Source: Stramentimicrobium sp964433555 (GTDB taxonomy: Bacteria > Atribacterota > Phoenicimicrobiia > Phoenicimicrobiales > Stramentimicrobiaceae). From it: 64,000 nucleotides of DNA. The stretch's first letter is position 1. Each line of letters starts with the position of its first letter. Where the stretch lies: positions 86,649 to 150,648 of the forward strand of contig CAYSRG010000003.1 of the NCBI GenBank assembly GCA_964433555.1, written 5' to 3'. Both the position numbers and the translations under genes were made by a program. Positions 24,521 through 32,829 of this stretch are shown piece by piece. Below the pieces are notes generated by a model. It ran no database searches. It saw nothing but the letters and a program-made list of their open reading frames with translations, and had not been told where the DNA came from.

Positions 24521-25921
24521 ATGGATGAAAAGCGAATAAAAATTCTAAGGGATGCACCCCCCACACAGGCCATTCTGAGTTTATCTATTCCAACCATTAT
24601 GGGCATGCTGGTTCAGGTATTCTATAATCTTACCGATACCTTTTTTGTAGGAAAATTAAATGATCCCTTCCAGGTAGCCGCCGTTTCGGTAGCTTTTCCC
24701 ATCTTTATGATGTTGATGTCAGTCGCCGGCATGTTCGGATTTGGAGCGGCATCATATATCTCCAGATTGCTGGGGAAAAAAGATTATCTGATGGCCAAAA
24801 AGACCAGCGCAACGGCTTTTTATGCTTGCCTGATTGCAGCGCTATTGGTTACTATCGGAAGTTTGATTTTTATATCACCAATCCTGAAATTAATCGGGGT
24901 AACCCCGGAAACCCAAAGATATGCTTATGAATACCTGTCAATCATATTCCTGGGCAGTACCGTGATGATGACCAAATTTATGCTTACCCAATTACTTCGC
25001 TCAGAGGGAGCAGCAAAGGTAGCCATGATTGGTATGTTTATCGGAACGGGAATCAATATTATTCTTGATCCTATCTTCATCCTGACCTGGGGATATGGTG
25101 TAAAAGGAGCGGCAGTTGCCACCCTGATAGGACAGGCAATCGGTTTACTGTATTATTTCAGTTTTTACATAAAAAAGAAGAGTATCATATCTATTAATTG
25201 GAAATATTTTTCTTTACAAAAAGAGATTTATCTGGAAATCTTCAGGATTGGGATTCCCGCATCCATACACACTCTAATGATCAGTATTGCCCAGACAATG
25301 GGAAATTACGTAGCAGCCAGCTACAATGACATGATCGTAGCAGCTTATGGCATCAATCATCGTATTTTTTCCATGTGCATTATGACTTTAATCGGATTGT
25401 CTGAGGGTACACAGCCCTTGATCGGCTATAGTTATGGCGCCAAAAATATTAAGCGCCTGAATAAGATTATTAAAACAGCCGGTGTTATGGCTACCAGTAT
25501 CTCCATTTTTTTTGTCATATTCTTCTATCTTTTTGCCGGAAAGCTGATTCAAATCTTTATTAATAACCAACAGGTCGTAACCTATGGGATTCAGATTATG
25601 CGCGCCATCATTATTGCGCTGCCTTTTGCGGGTATTCAGTTTCTGATAAGGGTCAGTTTTCAAGCCCTGGGAAAGGGAAGGCCAGCTTTGATCCTTGCCT
25701 TAGCCCGACAGGGCTTATTTTATATTCCCGCTCTTTTTATCCTGAATAGATTCTTTGAATTTTCTGGATTTATTTATGCACAACCATTTGCCAATATTCT
25801 CACTTTTCTGCTAGCAATTACTCTGTTTAATAGGATTAGATGGCAGATTATCAATGAACATCGGGAAGCAGAAAGAAGGGCAGTGGCTACTAAACTAGAC
25901 GAGTCTTATTTAGAAACCTAG
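24521..25921 (+). CDS. MATE-family multidrug/Na+ efflux pump
   Basis: This 466-residue membrane protein has the twelve-helix MATE arrangement. The first half has AILSLSIPTIMGMLVQVFYN, LTDTFFVGKLND and the second-helix region FGFGAASYISRLLGKKD. The second half repeats the pattern with IGIPASIHTLMISIAQTMGN, YGINHRIFSMC and GLSEGTQPLIGYSYGAKN. Such pumps export cationic drugs or metabolites in exchange for Na+ or H+. A strong AAGGAG ribosome site precedes ATG 24521. It is in one unit with marR. Codon use and GC content look like the adjoining efflux operon rather than the AT-rich genes beyond 26 kb. Confidence 0.92.
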   Translation: MDEKRIKILRDAPPTQAILSLSIPTIMGMLVQVFYNLTDTFFVGKLNDPFQVAAVSVAFPIFMMLMSVAGMFGFGAASYISRLLGKKDYLMAKKTSATAFYACLIAALLVTIGSLIFISPILKLIGVTPETQRYAYEYLSIIFLGSTVMMTKFMLTQLLRSEGAAKVAMIGMFIGTGINIILDPIFILTWGYGVKGAAVATLIGQAIGLLYYFSFYIKKKSIISINWKYFSLQKEIYLEIFRIGIPASIHTLMISIAQTMGNYVAASYNDMIVAAYGINHRIFSMCIMTLIGLSEGTQPLIGYSYGAKNIKRLNKIIKTAGVMATSISIFFVIFFYLFAGKLIQIFINNQQVVTYGIQIMRAIIIALPFAGIQFLIRVSFQALGKGRPALILALARQGLFYIPALFILNRFFEFSGFIYAQPFANILTFLLAITLFNRIRWQIINEHREAERRAVATKLDESYLET

Positions 25922-25942
25922 TTACCTCTTTTTTAGATAAAA

Positions 25943-25988
25943 AGCGGGAAACCTTTATTTTTTAAAAAGAGTTAGAGATTTCCCCGCT
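25943..25988. terminator. Possible terminator after the MATE gene
   Basis: AGCGGGAAA and TTTCCCCGCT form an imperfect stem (one bulged base) with an A/T-rich interior that can itself fold. It lies 22 bp after the MATE stop. No clean T-run follows on either strand, so this is a weak call. Confidence 0.35.
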
Positions 25989-26108
25989 ATTTACCAGAAT
26001 ATCTATCTTTTGATATTTGCTTAAAAATAAAATTTTTGTACTTTATTGCTAAGGTATCTTTTTATTTTGCTTTTATATTAACAACAGTTTTGGTAAAGCT
26101 ATGTCTTC

Positions 26109-26552
26109 TTAGCTAATAGTAAAATCTTTAACTGCTATTAAAACATCACCTATATATATCCTTACCTTCCAGTCACCAGTCAGGTTTACCGAATAACGAT
26201 CCCTAATACCAATCCAGTACCAGGAACGATAATTCTGGTAATTTCCTGGTTCCATCCCTAACTTACCCACATGATAAATATTACCCTGTGGGTCTTCCCA
26301 TTCCCAGGTAATGTTAAATTCTTCTAAAGAAAAATAATTAAATCTTATCCAGCAAACTACCTTCTCATCCCAGATTGAAAAAGAAGTAGTCTCGAAAATT
26401 GGATTGTTTTCCTCTATATCTTTACACAGGAATATCCTGCCAAGATATTGGGATTCCTGAACTACCTCTTCCGCCTGAATGGATAGAGTGCCTGCTAAAA
26501 ATATTATCAGTAAAATACACCAGTATATGTTAAAGATATTTTTATTATTCAT
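26109..26552 (-). CDS. Exported hypothetical protein, beta-rich
   Basis: I do not recognise this 147-residue protein. It has a clear signal peptide (about residues 8-27, ending SIQAEE). The mature part alternates hydrophobic and aromatic residues (WIRFNYFSLEEFNITWEWED; GDWKVRIYIGDVLIAVKDFTI), the look of an Ig-like or jelly-roll beta sandwich with several tryptophans. One cysteine pair (C43 and C67) might form a disulphide. It has a GAGG-type ribosome site and stands alone, on the opposite strand from the MATE gene. Its composition suggests a periplasmic or surface accessory protein. Confidence 0.65.
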   Translation of the reverse strand: MNNKNIFNIYWCILLIIFLAGTLSIQAEEVVQESQYLGRIFLCKDIEENNPIFETTSFSIWDEKVVCWIRFNYFSLEEFNITWEWEDPQGNIYHVGKLGMEPGNYQNYRSWYWIGIRDRYSVNLTGDWKVRIYIGDVLIAVKDFTIS

Positions 26553-26812
26553 TTTCCCCTCCTATAGATTTTATTTTAATGCCTCTCTTATATTTTACCA
26601 GAATTTAAAAATGAAGAATATTTTTCTTTTTGAATTATTTACCATTATTTTTCTTACCCCAATTTCTACTCCTCAATATTAATTTTATAATTACTTACGT
26701 TTTATTGCAAACCATATTATCAAGAAATACGTTAAAATATCGTCTCAGTAGGCTCGATTTTACTCTCTAATAATATAAAGCTGATATTACCCCTGATACC
26801 CATAGGTGCGCC

Positions 26813-26864
26813 TTTAAACTTTAAATAATATAAAAAAGTGTGCAGTTTTAATTTTTAATTGACA
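26813..26864 (+). repeat. Shared AT-rich upstream element, copy 1 (ilv T-box promoter)
   Basis: This 52-bp sequence (beginning TTTAAACTTTAAAT, with core AAGTGTGCAGTTTTAA and ending TTTTTAATTGACA) recurs inverted at 63946-63997 with three mismatches, upstream of lacI. A shorter version occurs at 13596-13621 upstream of fur. In each case it ends 15-16 bp before a TTGACA -35 box with a 17-bp spacer. It may be an UP-like or regulator-binding element, or the end of a mobile repeat. Confidence 0.75.
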
Positions 26865-26879
26865 CCAGAAAAAAATTAT

Positions 26880-26908
26880 TTGACATATGCTGGGTTTTTT
26901 AGTACAAT
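26880..26908 (+). promoter_or_regulatory. Promoter of the ilv T-box transcript (TTGACA-17-TACAAT)
   Basis: TTGACA at 26880-26885 and TACAAT at 26903-26908 are exactly 17 bp apart, a near-consensus sigma-70-type promoter. Transcription would start near 26915, just before the T-box leader structure. The shared AT-rich element lies directly upstream. Confidence 0.75.
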
Positions 26909-26929
26909 CCATAGAAATTTAATATATCC

Positions 26930-27187
26930 TAAAATAGAAGACAGTTAGGCAAAGCAATGAACTAAAGAGAGCCAGAAAATGGTGTGAACTGGTAGTTCTA
27001 CTTTGTTGAGAATCACTTCTATTATCTAAACTGACCATCAAATAAATCCCGTCGCATTTTTAATGCGTTATGCCAATTAAGTAGTATAAAGAAATATTAT
27101 TTTCTTTATCAAATTAGGGTGGTACCACGAATCCTTCGTCCCTATTTTAATTAGTAAGATTAAAATGGGAAGAAGGATTTTTTTATT
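26930..27187 (+). ncRNA. T-box riboswitch leader with antiterminator and terminator
   Basis: The conserved T-box sequence AGGGTGGTACCACG is at 27116-27129, followed by the tail TCCTTCGTCCCT and a terminator hairpin (27130-27187) ending in TTTTTTTATTTT. Stem I can be drawn from paired arms: CAGTTAG with CTAAACTG at the base (26943-26949, 27027-27034), CAAAG with CTTTG, GAAC with GTTC and CCAG with CTGG. A plausible specifier codon is ATC at 27013-27015 (isoleucine), in GAGAATCAC. Uncharged tRNA would pair with the specifier and UGGN bulge and stop the terminator from forming, allowing ilvBHC expression. The specifier assignment is inferred; the T-box call itself is firm. Confidence 0.92.
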
Positions 27188-27284
27188 TTCGGGAGTATGC
27201 CTAGGGTTCCGTTTTTATTAAAAGTCTGGACCAAGTGGCATAAAATGCGTTTCAGATAAAACGTATTACACCGTGGGTAAAAAA

Positions 27285-27338
27285 GACCCCAGCGGATAGG
27301 TCCCAATATTTACAATTAAGGAACTATCTCTGGGGTTT
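27285..27338 (+). promoter_or_regulatory. Second long hairpin in the ilv leader
   Basis: GACCCCAGCGGATAG (27285-27299) pairs with CTATCTCTGGGGTT (27324-27337) with about one mismatch, leaving a 24-nt loop. It lies about 100 bp downstream of the T-box terminator and 290 bp before ilvB. It has no T-run directly after it, so it is more likely an RNA-stability or secondary regulatory element than a terminator. Confidence 0.45.
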
Positions 27339-27519
27339 AACTATATCTATTAATGTTAAATTAAGGAATCAATGTGCTCGATTATATTTTATGGCTGGGG
27401 ATATAATTCCTATAAATTTTTACACCTTAGCTAACTGAGATAAATAGTATTTATTATAAAAGAATACTAAAAACAAGATATGGAAAAGATTAATTAATAT
27501 TACACTTGAACTTAATTTT

Positions 27520-27555
27520 AGGGATTCTCAAGAGGAAGTAGTCCCCTTGTATATT
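27520..27555 (+). repeat. Small hairpin repeat, copy upstream of ilvB
   Basis: This 36-bp sequence (starting AGGGATTCTCAAGAGGAAG) matches 31037-31072 at about 31 of 36 positions and can fold by pairing CAAGAGGA with TCCCCTTG. The two copies flank the ilv operon. A related but longer palindrome lies at 30901-30937. These may be members of one small palindromic repeat family. Confidence 0.6.
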
Positions 27556-27628
27556 CTAACGGATTGAGATTTATGGTAATTACTAAAAACAACAAAAATA
27601 AAAATATCTTTAATAAGGAGGGATAGTT

Positions 27629-29305
27629 GTGAAACTAAGTGGGACCGAAATTATTGTGGAATGTCTAAAGAGAGAGAAAGTCGAGGTGGTTTTCGGGATT
27701 CCCGGAGGTGCTATTATACCTCTTTATGACACTATTTACCAAAAAGCCTCCTTCACTCATATCTTGACCAAACATGAACAGGGGGCAGCACATGCCGCTG
27801 ACGGCTATGCCAGAGCAACTGGTAAGGTAGGAGTATGTTTCGCCACCTCCGGTCCGGGAGCTACCAACCTGGTAACTGGCCTAGCTAATGCCTATTTAGA
27901 TTCTATACCAATAGTTGCTTTCACCGGACAGGTTATTTCACCATTTATCGGTACAGATGCTTTCCAGGAGGTAGATATTACCGGCATCACTCTCCCTATC
28001 ACCAAGCACAATTATCTAGTAATGAATATTAAAGACCTTGCTTCTACTATCAAAGAGGCATTTTATTTGGCAAAAAATGGGAGACCAGGACCAGTTTTAA
28101 TTGACTTACCCAAAGATGTTCAGCTTGCCCGAACAGATTTTTCTTATCCGGAAAAGGATAAATGCACCGGTTATCGGCCAATATTAAAAGGAAATTTAAA
28201 TCAAATTAAAAAAGCGGCTCTGGCTACTCAGAAAGCGAAAAGACCAATTATTTATGCCGGTGGAGGAATAATCAACTCCAATGCTACCCAAGAACTACAA
28301 GATTTTGTTCAAAAAACAAATATTCCTATCACTACTACTTTGATGGGATTAGGAAGTTTCCCCGAAGAACACAGCTTAGCGCTAGGCATGCTGGGAATGC
28401 ATGGTACATATTATGCTAATACTGCCATAAGTGAAGCAGATTTAGTCATAGCCTTGGGAACTCGTTTTGATGACCGGGTAATCGGAAGCGGTAAAGATTT
28501 CTGTCCTGATGCCAAATTTATTCATGTAGATATTGATCCAGCTGAAATCAGTAAAAATGTTAGAGTAGATATTCCTATTGTGGGAGACCTGAAATATGTT
28601 TTGACTAAACTAATACAATTTACAGAATCCAAACAGGAAAAGGATTGGGTAGATAGAGTGGCTCATTTAAAACAAAGTTACCCTTTACAATACCACCATG
28701 ATGATCAGTTAAGGCCCCAATATATTATTGAAAAATTATATGAATCAACCAAAGAGAATTCTATTATTGTGACTGATGTTGGTCAACACCAGATGTGGGT
28801 TGCCCAATATTATCAATTCAACTACCCTCGAAGCTTTATCACCTCAGGAGGATTGGGAACAATGGGATTTGGTCTACCAGCAGCTATAGGTGCTCAAATC
28901 GGATGTCCAGAGAAAAGAGTCTTTTGCATAGCGGGAGATGGTGGATTTCAGATGAATATCCAGGAATTAGCTACTGCCATTTATAACAAAATACCCATTG
29001 TAGTTTTGATTATGAATAATGGTTATCTGGGTATGGTTCGCCAATGGCAGGAATTATTCTTTGGAAAAAGATATTCCTCAACCAACCTGGAAGGTAGTCC
29101 TAACTTTGCTCAGGTTGCTCAGGTTTATGGTGGAAAAGGAATAAGAGTTTCCAGGATTGAAGATTTCAACACTGCTCTGGTTCAAGCATTGTCCGAAAGA
29201 ACCTTTTTCTTAATAGATTGCCTCATTCCATCCGAAGAAAATGTATTTCCTATGGTGGCACCCGGCGAATCAATTAATAAAATGTTAGGAGTGAATGAAT
29301 CATGA
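27629..29305 (+). CDS. ilvB: Acetolactate synthase large subunit
   Basis: This 558-residue ThDP enzyme condenses two pyruvates, or pyruvate and 2-oxobutyrate, in valine, leucine and isoleucine synthesis. The N-terminal domain has FGIPGGAIIPLYDTIY and the catalytic glutamate in LTKHEQGAAHAADGYARA. The FAD/middle domain has LGTRFDDRVIG. The ThDP motif is GDGGFQMNIQELATAIYNKI, ending with NNGYLGMVRQWQE. The start is GTG 27629 with a very strong AAGGAGG ribosome site. It is the first gene after the T-box leader and overlaps ilvH by 4 bp. All motifs look intact. Confidence 0.95.
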   Translation: MKLSGTEIIVECLKREKVEVVFGIPGGAIIPLYDTIYQKASFTHILTKHEQGAAHAADGYARATGKVGVCFATSGPGATNLVTGLANAYLDSIPIVAFTGQVISPFIGTDAFQEVDITGITLPITKHNYLVMNIKDLASTIKEAFYLAKNGRPGPVLIDLPKDVQLARTDFSYPEKDKCTGYRPILKGNLNQIKKAALATQKAKRPIIYAGGGIINSNATQELQDFVQKTNIPITTTLMGLGSFPEEHSLALGMLGMHGTYYANTAISEADLVIALGTRFDDRVIGSGKDFCPDAKFIHVDIDPAEISKNVRVDIPIVGDLKYVLTKLIQFTESKQEKDWVDRVAHLKQSYPLQYHHDDQLRPQYIIEKLYESTKENSIIVTDVGQHQMWVAQYYQFNYPRSFITSGGLGTMGFGLPAAIGAQIGCPEKRVFCIAGDGGFQMNIQELATAIYNKIPIVVLIMNNGYLGMVRQWQELFFGKRYSSTNLEGSPNFAQVAQVYGGKGIRVSRIEDFNTALVQALSERTFFLIDCLIPSEENVFPMVAPGESINKMLGVNES

Positions 29306-29796
29306 AACATACCATTGCTATTCTAGTAAAAGATCATCCCGGAGTATTGGCACGTGTTTCCAGTCTCTTTAATCGCAGAAGATTTAATATAGATAGTATC
29401 GCAGCAGGGCATTCAGAAAAGAAAGGCATCACTAGAATTACCATTGTAACAGAAGGAGATGAGCATATTCTGGAGCAAATTACTAAGCAGCTTAATAAAT
29501 TGGTTGATGTTATAAGGGTAAGAGATCTTCCCAGGGATATTTCAGTAGAAAGAGAATTAGCTTTAATTAAAGTAAGCACCAAATCGGTTGATCAGAGAAC
29601 TGAAATCATGCAACTGGTCGATACTTTCCGGGGACATATTGTAGATATTGAGAAACAGGCTCTCACTATTGAAATCACTGGAACACAAGAAAAAATAAAT
29701 GCCAAATTAAAATTACTGGAATCTTTTGGTATTTTAGAAATTGCCCGTACTGGTAAAATATCTCTTTCCAGGGGAGCACAAAGAATCTTAAATTAA
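29302..29796 (+). CDS. ilvH: Acetolactate synthase small (regulatory) subunit
   Basis: This 164-residue subunit has an N-terminal ACT domain (TIAILVKDHPGVLARVSSLF, then NRRRFNIDSIAAGHSEKKGI) that binds the feedback inhibitor valine, and the usual C-terminal domain (LIKVSTKSVDQRTEIMQLVD; IEITGTQEKINAKLKLLESF). It activates and regulates IlvB. The start codon overlaps the ilvB stop by 4 bp, giving translational coupling, the usual arrangement. The length is normal. The symbol ilvN is used for the same family in some organisms. Confidence 0.94.
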   Translation: MKHTIAILVKDHPGVLARVSSLFNRRRFNIDSIAAGHSEKKGITRITIVTEGDEHILEQITKQLNKLVDVIRVRDLPRDISVERELALIKVSTKSVDQRTEIMQLVDTFRGHIVDIEKQALTIEITGTQEKINAKLKLLESFGILEIARTGKISLSRGAQRILN

Positions 29797-29839
29797 TGCT
29801 TATCAATTAAAAATAAAAATTATAAGGAGGAACTGTAAT

Positions 29840-30838
29840 ATGGCAAAAATTTATTATGATGAGGATGCTGACAAGAGTTATTTACAGAACAAAACTGTAG
29901 CAATCATTGGTTATGGAAGTCAGGGAAGGAGTCAAGCTCTAAATCTTAAGGACAGTGGAATTAATGTTGTAGTGGGACTAAGAGAAAATGGTAAATCATG
30001 GTCAAAAGCAAAAAATGATGGCTTAAGGGTAGAGAGCATTGAGAAGGCTGTGCAACAAGCAGATATTGTACAGATTTTAATACCAGATGAAGTCCAGCCA
30101 CAGATTTGCCGCTCAAACAGGATTCTGGAAAATCTGAAAGAAGGAAACACTTTGATGTTTTCACATGGGTTCAATATTCACTTTAAACAGATTATACCAC
30201 CTGAATATGTTGATGTTATAATGGTTGCCCCAAAAGGACCTGGAGCCATTGTCAGAAAGATGTATGTTGAAGGACGTGGTGTGCCTAACTTGATTGCGGT
30301 GCATCAGGACTTCACCAATCATGCTAAAGATACGGCTCTAGCTTACTCTCAGGCTATTGGCGGAACTCGTGCCGGTGCAATTAAAACCACCTTTCAGGAA
30401 GAAACTGAAACTGATCTATTTGGAGAACAGGCTGTTTTATGCGGAGGCGTGGTAGCTTTAATTCAAGCCGGTTTTGATACTCTTGTGGAAGCAGGTTATC
30501 AACCTGAAGTAGCCTATTTTGAATGCTTAAATGAATTAAAATTAATTGTTGATCTTATCTACGCCGGCGGAATCACCCATATGCGTGATAATGTCAGTAA
30601 TACTGCAGAATATGGTGACTTAAAATCAGGTAAACGTATTATTACTGAGGAAACCAGAAAAGAAATGAAAAAATTATTAGCGGAAATCCAGAATGGCTCT
30701 TTTGCTAGAGAATGGCTTCTGGAAAACCAGGTAGGGAGACCATTCTTTAGAGCTATGAGGGATAAAGAGTCTAATTTTCTCATTGAAAAAGTAGGCGAGA
30801 AGATACGTGCCATGATACCCTGGATTAAGGAAGGATAA
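29840..30838 (+). CDS. ilvC: Ketol-acid reductoisomerase (class I)
   Basis: This 332-residue enzyme isomerises and reduces acetolactate or acetohydroxybutyrate to the dihydroxy acid. The Rossmann motif is AIIGYGSQGRSQALNLKDSG, and the cofactor loop VGLRENGKSWSKA has serine and lysine/arginine suited to NADPH. MVAPKGPGAIVRKMYVEGRG and the metal-binding DLFGEQAVLCGG follow, then the knotted helical C-terminus with YFECLNELKLIVDLIYAGG. The length is that of class I. A strong AAGGAGG ribosome site lies 43 bp after ilvH. The pathway genes ilvD and leuABCD are not in the window. It ends the T-box operon. Confidence 0.95.
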   Translation: MAKIYYDEDADKSYLQNKTVAIIGYGSQGRSQALNLKDSGINVVVGLRENGKSWSKAKNDGLRVESIEKAVQQADIVQILIPDEVQPQICRSNRILENLKEGNTLMFSHGFNIHFKQIIPPEYVDVIMVAPKGPGAIVRKMYVEGRGVPNLIAVHQDFTNHAKDTALAYSQAIGGTRAGAIKTTFQEETETDLFGEQAVLCGGVVALIQAGFDTLVEAGYQPEVAYFECLNELKLIVDLIYAGGITHMRDNVSNTAEYGDLKSGKRIITEETRKEMKKLLAEIQNGSFAREWLLENQVGRPFFRAMRDKESNFLIEKVGEKIRAMIPWIKEG

Positions 30839-30900
30839 TCTTTTTTTAATAAATAGTGAAACGAAACTATTAAATTCTATTTTTTAAATAAATCATATTT

Positions 30901-30937
30901 AGGATAATTAAGGGGAAGAATTCCCCTTAATTATCCT
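30901..30937. terminator. Near-perfect 17-bp palindrome after ilvC
   Basis: AGGATAATTAAGGGGAA pairs perfectly with TTCCCCTTAATTATCCT around a 3-base centre, and the pairing extends two or three more bases on each side. It lies 62 bp after the ilvC stop. No T-run follows on either strand, so it may end transcription or only protect the 3' end of the message. It shares its core AAGGGGAAGAATTCCC with the repeat at 31037. Confidence 0.55.
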
Positions 30938-31036
30938 AAGGACAGTTAATACCTGAGAATACCACTCCTCGGGATAATCAGCATAAATAGGATATAAATA
31001 ATTTATATAATACTAACTTAATTAACAGGATATCTA

Positions 31037-31072
31037 AGGGATTCTCAAGGGGAAGAATTCCCTTTGAATATT
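31037..31072. repeat. Small hairpin repeat, copy downstream of the ilv operon
   Basis: This second copy of the 36-bp element is the partner of 27520-27555, in the same orientation. It overlaps the last bases of the FMN-binding protein gene (stop at 31071-31073) and could act as its transcript end. The core palindrome AAGGGGAAGAATTCCCTTT resembles the longer palindrome 100 bp away. Confidence 0.6.
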
Positions 31073-31487
31073 AGCTTTGACTTTCTGGTGTTAAAGCATT
31101 TTCAATAGATTTCAAAATTGCTTTTGTATTAACGGTAGCGCCGGAAACTGTATCAATCTGCAGTGACTGTTTTTCTTTTACCAGTTGAAATACCTTTTCA
31201 CCAAGAGCATTCATTCCTGACCAATCAGAAGCTTTAACCATTTTAATATCAGTTATGGTATGATCTTTAACTGTTACTGCCAACTCATTTTTCCAGCGTC
31301 CCCCGGTAAATGAACCTTGATAAACTCCATCTTTTAACTTACTCAAATCTATATCATTAATTACCATCTTCCTATATTTACTCATACTCTGAGTGGCATA
31401 GATGAAACCACCTAAACCGATTACTAGAATTGCTAAGACAATATAACCGAGAATTCTTAACATTTTATTTTTGATCCCTCCAAACAT
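31071..31487 (-). CDS. Membrane-anchored FMN-binding domain protein
   Basis: This 138-residue protein has one membrane helix (about 11-31) followed by an FMN-binding domain: DGVYQGSFTGGRWKNELAVT, ITDIKMVKASDWSG and the flavinylation motif DTVSGATVNTKA, with T118 as the probable acceptor. Such domains carry covalent FMN attached through phosphoester to threonine by ApbE and act in electron transfer, as in Rnf/Nqr-type systems. The modifying enzyme ApbE is encoded just upstream (24 bp). A good AAGGAG ribosome site precedes ATG 31487. It probably faces the periplasm. Confidence 0.87.
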   Translation of the reverse strand: MFGGIKNKMLRILGYIVLAILVIGLGGFIYATQSMSKYRKMVINDIDLSKLKDGVYQGSFTGGRWKNELAVTVKDHTITDIKMVKASDWSGMNALGEKVFQLVKEKQSLQIDTVSGATVNTKAILKSIENALTPESQS

Positions 31488-31510
31488 TTTTTTACTCCTT
31501 GACAGTATTA

Positions 31511-32509
31511 TTAAAATTGATATAAATTATAACCTTCTTCAATCAATTGAAATTTACTTAGTATACCGCAAGAAAAATATATTTGTCTATGATTATTTAT
31601 CATAATTGCTTCTACATCAGCATAATGACAGAGCAAATTTTTTCCTTCTTCCAGTCCTGCTATAAAAATAGCAGTAGATAGTACATCAGCCAGCATTGCA
31701 TCGGGATGAATAATGGTAACACTAGTCAATCCACTATTTGATGGGTAACCAGTAAATGGATTTAGGATATGATGATACTTCCGATTATTCTCCAAATAAA
31801 AACGCTCATAATTCCCGGAGGTGACTACAGAGGTGTCACTAACCGCAACAATTGCCAGACACTTACCTCTCTCCTGTTCAGGATCTTGTATTCCTACCTG
31901 CCATAATTTACCATCTTCTCGTTTGCCAAGTACAGCTACGTTTCCTCCTAGATTAACCATTGCGGAATGAAGGCGATTTTTCCGATAAAGTTCTATCACA
32001 CAATTAGCTATATAACCCTTTGCTATTCCTCCTAGGTCTATTTTCTGTTTTTCTTTCTGTAACTTCACCCTACCCTTTTCTTCCTCTATCAGTATATCCT
32101 CATAATTTATCTTTGTTAAAGCCTCTTCTATTAAATGGTAAGGCGGAAGCTGCCCTTCTTTACCATATTGTTGCCAGAGATTAACCAATAAGGCTATGGT
32201 GATATCAAATAGCCCTTTAGTGAGACGAGCATATCTCTTTGCTTCTTTTATTACAAAAAGAAGCTCAGGAGAAACTGAAGTCCATGCTTTTCCAGCTCGC
32301 TGGTTTATTTGGCTTATCTGGCTATTTATATTATAAAAACTCATTATTTTTTCTAATCTATCAATCAACTTAGTTACTTCTTTAATTATCTCTACGGTCT
32401 CAGCCTTTGAAAAACTAATCTTCTGATAAATCAAAGTGCCCAATGCACAGCTGAAGTGAGAACTTGCTTTATAGTTCATGTTATTCTGGTTAATATTAGT
32501 ATGAGACAT
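31511..32509 (-). CDS. apbE: FAD:protein FMN transferase
   Basis: This 332-residue ApbE-family protein transfers FMN from FAD to threonine in flavoprotein partners. Visible motifs are the glycine-rich IDLGGIAKGYIANCVIELYR, VNLGGNVAVLGKR and TSGNYERFYLENNRKYHHIL with NPFTGYPSN. The metal-binding end is VTIIHPDAMLADVLSTAIFI. It lacks an obvious N-terminal signal or lipobox, so it may act in the cytoplasm or be translocated by other means. It is first in a two-gene unit with the membrane-anchored FMN-binding protein, which carries the matching SGAT target. The upstream start has an AGAGAAG ribosome site. Confidence 0.9.
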   Translation of the reverse strand: MSHTNINQNNMNYKASSHFSCALGTLIYQKISFSKAETVEIIKEVTKLIDRLEKIMSFYNINSQISQINQRAGKAWTSVSPELLFVIKEAKRYARLTKGLFDITIALLVNLWQQYGKEGQLPPYHLIEEALTKINYEDILIEEEKGRVKLQKEKQKIDLGGIAKGYIANCVIELYRKNRLHSAMVNLGGNVAVLGKREDGKLWQVGIQDPEQERGKCLAIVAVSDTSVVTSGNYERFYLENNRKYHHILNPFTGYPSNSGLTSVTIIHPDAMLADVLSTAIFIAGLEEGKNLLCHYADVEAIMINNHRQIYFSCGILSKFQLIEEGYNLYQF

Positions 32510-32829
32510 CAGCTTCTCTATTCTTTCTTTTTTCTAATTACCTGTTAATTAAATTCTAATAACATTTGATTGATTATAGCATATATTTTTCATTACAATA
32601 TATTCAACTAAAAATAATAGCTCATTTAAAAAAGCCTCATCTGATAATGTTTCCTCATACCTGGAACCTCGAGCAAATAATACTGATTTTTCACATCTTA
32701 ATCTTTTCAACTAAACGAATAGAGCCGCCAATGATAACATATTTAACATACTTCCAGATATTGACTTTACATATGACCTCAATCTAACTTATAATTATTA
32801 ATAAACAAATAATAAGAAATCTAAAAAGT

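Noticed and set aside
27197..27259. Possible 20-residue leader peptide between the T-box and ilvB
   Set aside because: The GGGAG element is only one base from the ATG and the peptide has no run of branched-chain residues; the T-box already explains regulation.
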